Source: Oscillospiraceae bacterium
GTDB taxonomy: Bacteria; Bacillota; Clostridia; Oscillospirales; Butyricicoccaceae
Assembly (NCBI GenBank): GCA_902797555.1
Contig: CADBTM010000020.1
Coordinates: forward strand, 1 to 6,636
Direction of reading: 5' to 3'
Length of the DNA stretch: 6,636 bases
Positions 6,176 to 6,636 of the stretch are shown here, piece after piece. The notes under the pieces were generated by a model. The model was given only the letters and a program-made list of their open reading frames with translations. It was not told the DNA's origin and made no database searches. Position 1 is the stretch's first letter; each line of letters begins with the position of its first letter. A program made the position numbers and the translations under genes.

Positions 6176-6490
6176 ATGTTGATCGTAACTACCGATTCCA
6201 TCACAGGAAAAGAGCTGGAAATGCTGGGCATGGTGGAAGGAAGCACCATCCAGACCAAAAACATCGGCCGGGACATCACCCAAGGCTTCAAAACGCTGGT
6301 GGGCGGCGAGCTCAAGGCCTATAACGAGATGATGAACGACGCCCGCGCCCTTGCCACAAAGCGCATGGTGCAAAAGGCCGAGGCGCTGGGCGCCGACGCC
6401 ATCGTGGCGGTGCGCTATTCCTCCTCCGCCGTGATGCAGGGAGCTGCCGAGGTCATCGCCTACGGCACCGCCGTCAAATACCGGGCGTGA
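6176..6490 (+). CDS. YbjQ/UPF0145 family protein (heavy-metal-binding-type domain)
   Basis: A 104-residue soluble protein matching the YbjQ (UPF0145, DUF74) family in length and pattern. It has an N-terminal strand region MLIVTTDSITG (1-11), then LGMVEGSTI (17-25) and the KNIGRDITQGFKTLVGGELKAY region (28-49), with the family glycines and GGELK. A helix ending in ALATKRMVQKAEALGADAIVAVRY (58-81) leads to a final strand pair ending AYGTAVKY. The GADAIVAVRY element is typical. The family is often annotated as heavy-metal binding, but no Cys or His cluster is visible here, so a metal role is doubtful. The ATG at 6176 has a strong AGGAGG site. It follows the small membrane protein by 19 nt and so belongs to the same operon. 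No membrane helix or signal peptide is present, so any link to the SPFH protein would be on the cytosolic side. Confidence 0.9.
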   Translation: MLIVTTDSITGKELEMLGMVEGSTIQTKNIGRDITQGFKTLVGGELKAYNEMMNDARALATKRMVQKAEALGADAIVAVRYSSSAVMQGAAEVIAYGTAVKYRA

Positions 6491-6493
6491 TGT

Positions 6494-6636
6494 ATGGCCG
6501 ACAGCAAAAAACAGATCCCGCTGCGTCTTTCCCCAAAGCTGTATAACGCCATCGCCGCATGGGCGGAGGACGATTTCCGCTCGGTGAACGGGCAGATCGA
6601 ATACCTGCTCTCCGAGTGCGTCCGTCAGCGCAAGAA
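6494..6636 (+). CDS. Ribbon-helix-helix (Arc-like) DNA-binding protein, 3' end cut by window edge
   Basis: The first 47 codons are visible and the gene runs off the right edge. The sequence has an RHH layout: a basic start (K5, K6), a strand QIPLRLS (7-13), helix A from PKLYNAIAAWAEDDF (14-28), a turn, and helix B from SVNGQIEYLLSECVRQ (30-45). Arc-family proteins are about 50 residues and bind DNA as dimers through the paired strand, so only a few residues may be missing. The ATG at 6494 is 3 nt after the YbjQ stop and lacks a clear Shine-Dalgarno site, which suggests translational coupling. An overlapping ATG at 6490 opens a different frame without RHH features. A small DNA-binding protein at the end of this operon could be its autoregulator; that is inference. 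An antitoxin role is possible if a toxin gene follows outside the window. Confidence 0.78.
   Translation, partial: MADSKKQIPLRLSPKLYNAIAAWAEDDFRSVNGQIEYLLSECVRQRK

Noticed and set aside
1..6636. CRISPR arrays, tRNA or rRNA genes, insertion sequences, attachment sites
   Set aside because: No repeat-spacer pattern, cloverleaf sequence, transposase or integrase similarity, or terminal repeats were seen on either strand.

Overview
The window fits a high-GC member of the Clostridia (Bacillota), perhaps an Oscillospiraceae-like gut bacterium. This is inferred from GC-rich genes, AT-rich promoters with 17-nt spacers, strong AGGAGG-type ribosome binding sites, and protein families common in that group. 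No rRNA, tRNA, CRISPR array, insertion sequence or prophage gene is visible. Coding density is very high.

Layout. Two transcription units diverge from the intergenic region 3931-4104. The minus-strand half, read right to left, holds an RlmI-like rRNA methyltransferase (3930-2701) and a small membrane-anchored protein of unknown function (2674-2222). After it come a new promoter and a terminator-like hairpin, then a CPA2-type cation:proton antiporter (2078-636) tightly coupled to an MgtC/SapB-family membrane protein (621 to beyond the left edge). The MgtC gene is cut by the window edge, but its first 207 codons are open and unmistakable.

The plus-strand half is one compact operon from a near-consensus promoter at 4045-4073. 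It encodes an SPFH (band 7/flotillin-like) membrane scaffold protein (4105-5112), a YhfC-family putative intramembrane metalloprotease (5117-5926), a 77-residue two-helix membrane protein (5923-6156), a YbjQ/UPF0145 protein (6176-6490) and the start of a ribbon-helix-helix DNA-binding protein (6494 to beyond the right edge). Gaps range from a 4-nt overlap to 19 nt.

How the genes may work together. The antiporter and MgtC protein look like an ion-homeostasis pair. The plus-strand operon is the best candidate for a little-described system: a membrane scaffold, a putative membrane protease, a small membrane protein, a YbjQ protein and a possible small regulator in one transcript. Its function cannot be read from sequence. 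A membrane-domain or envelope-maintenance role is an inference from family resemblance.
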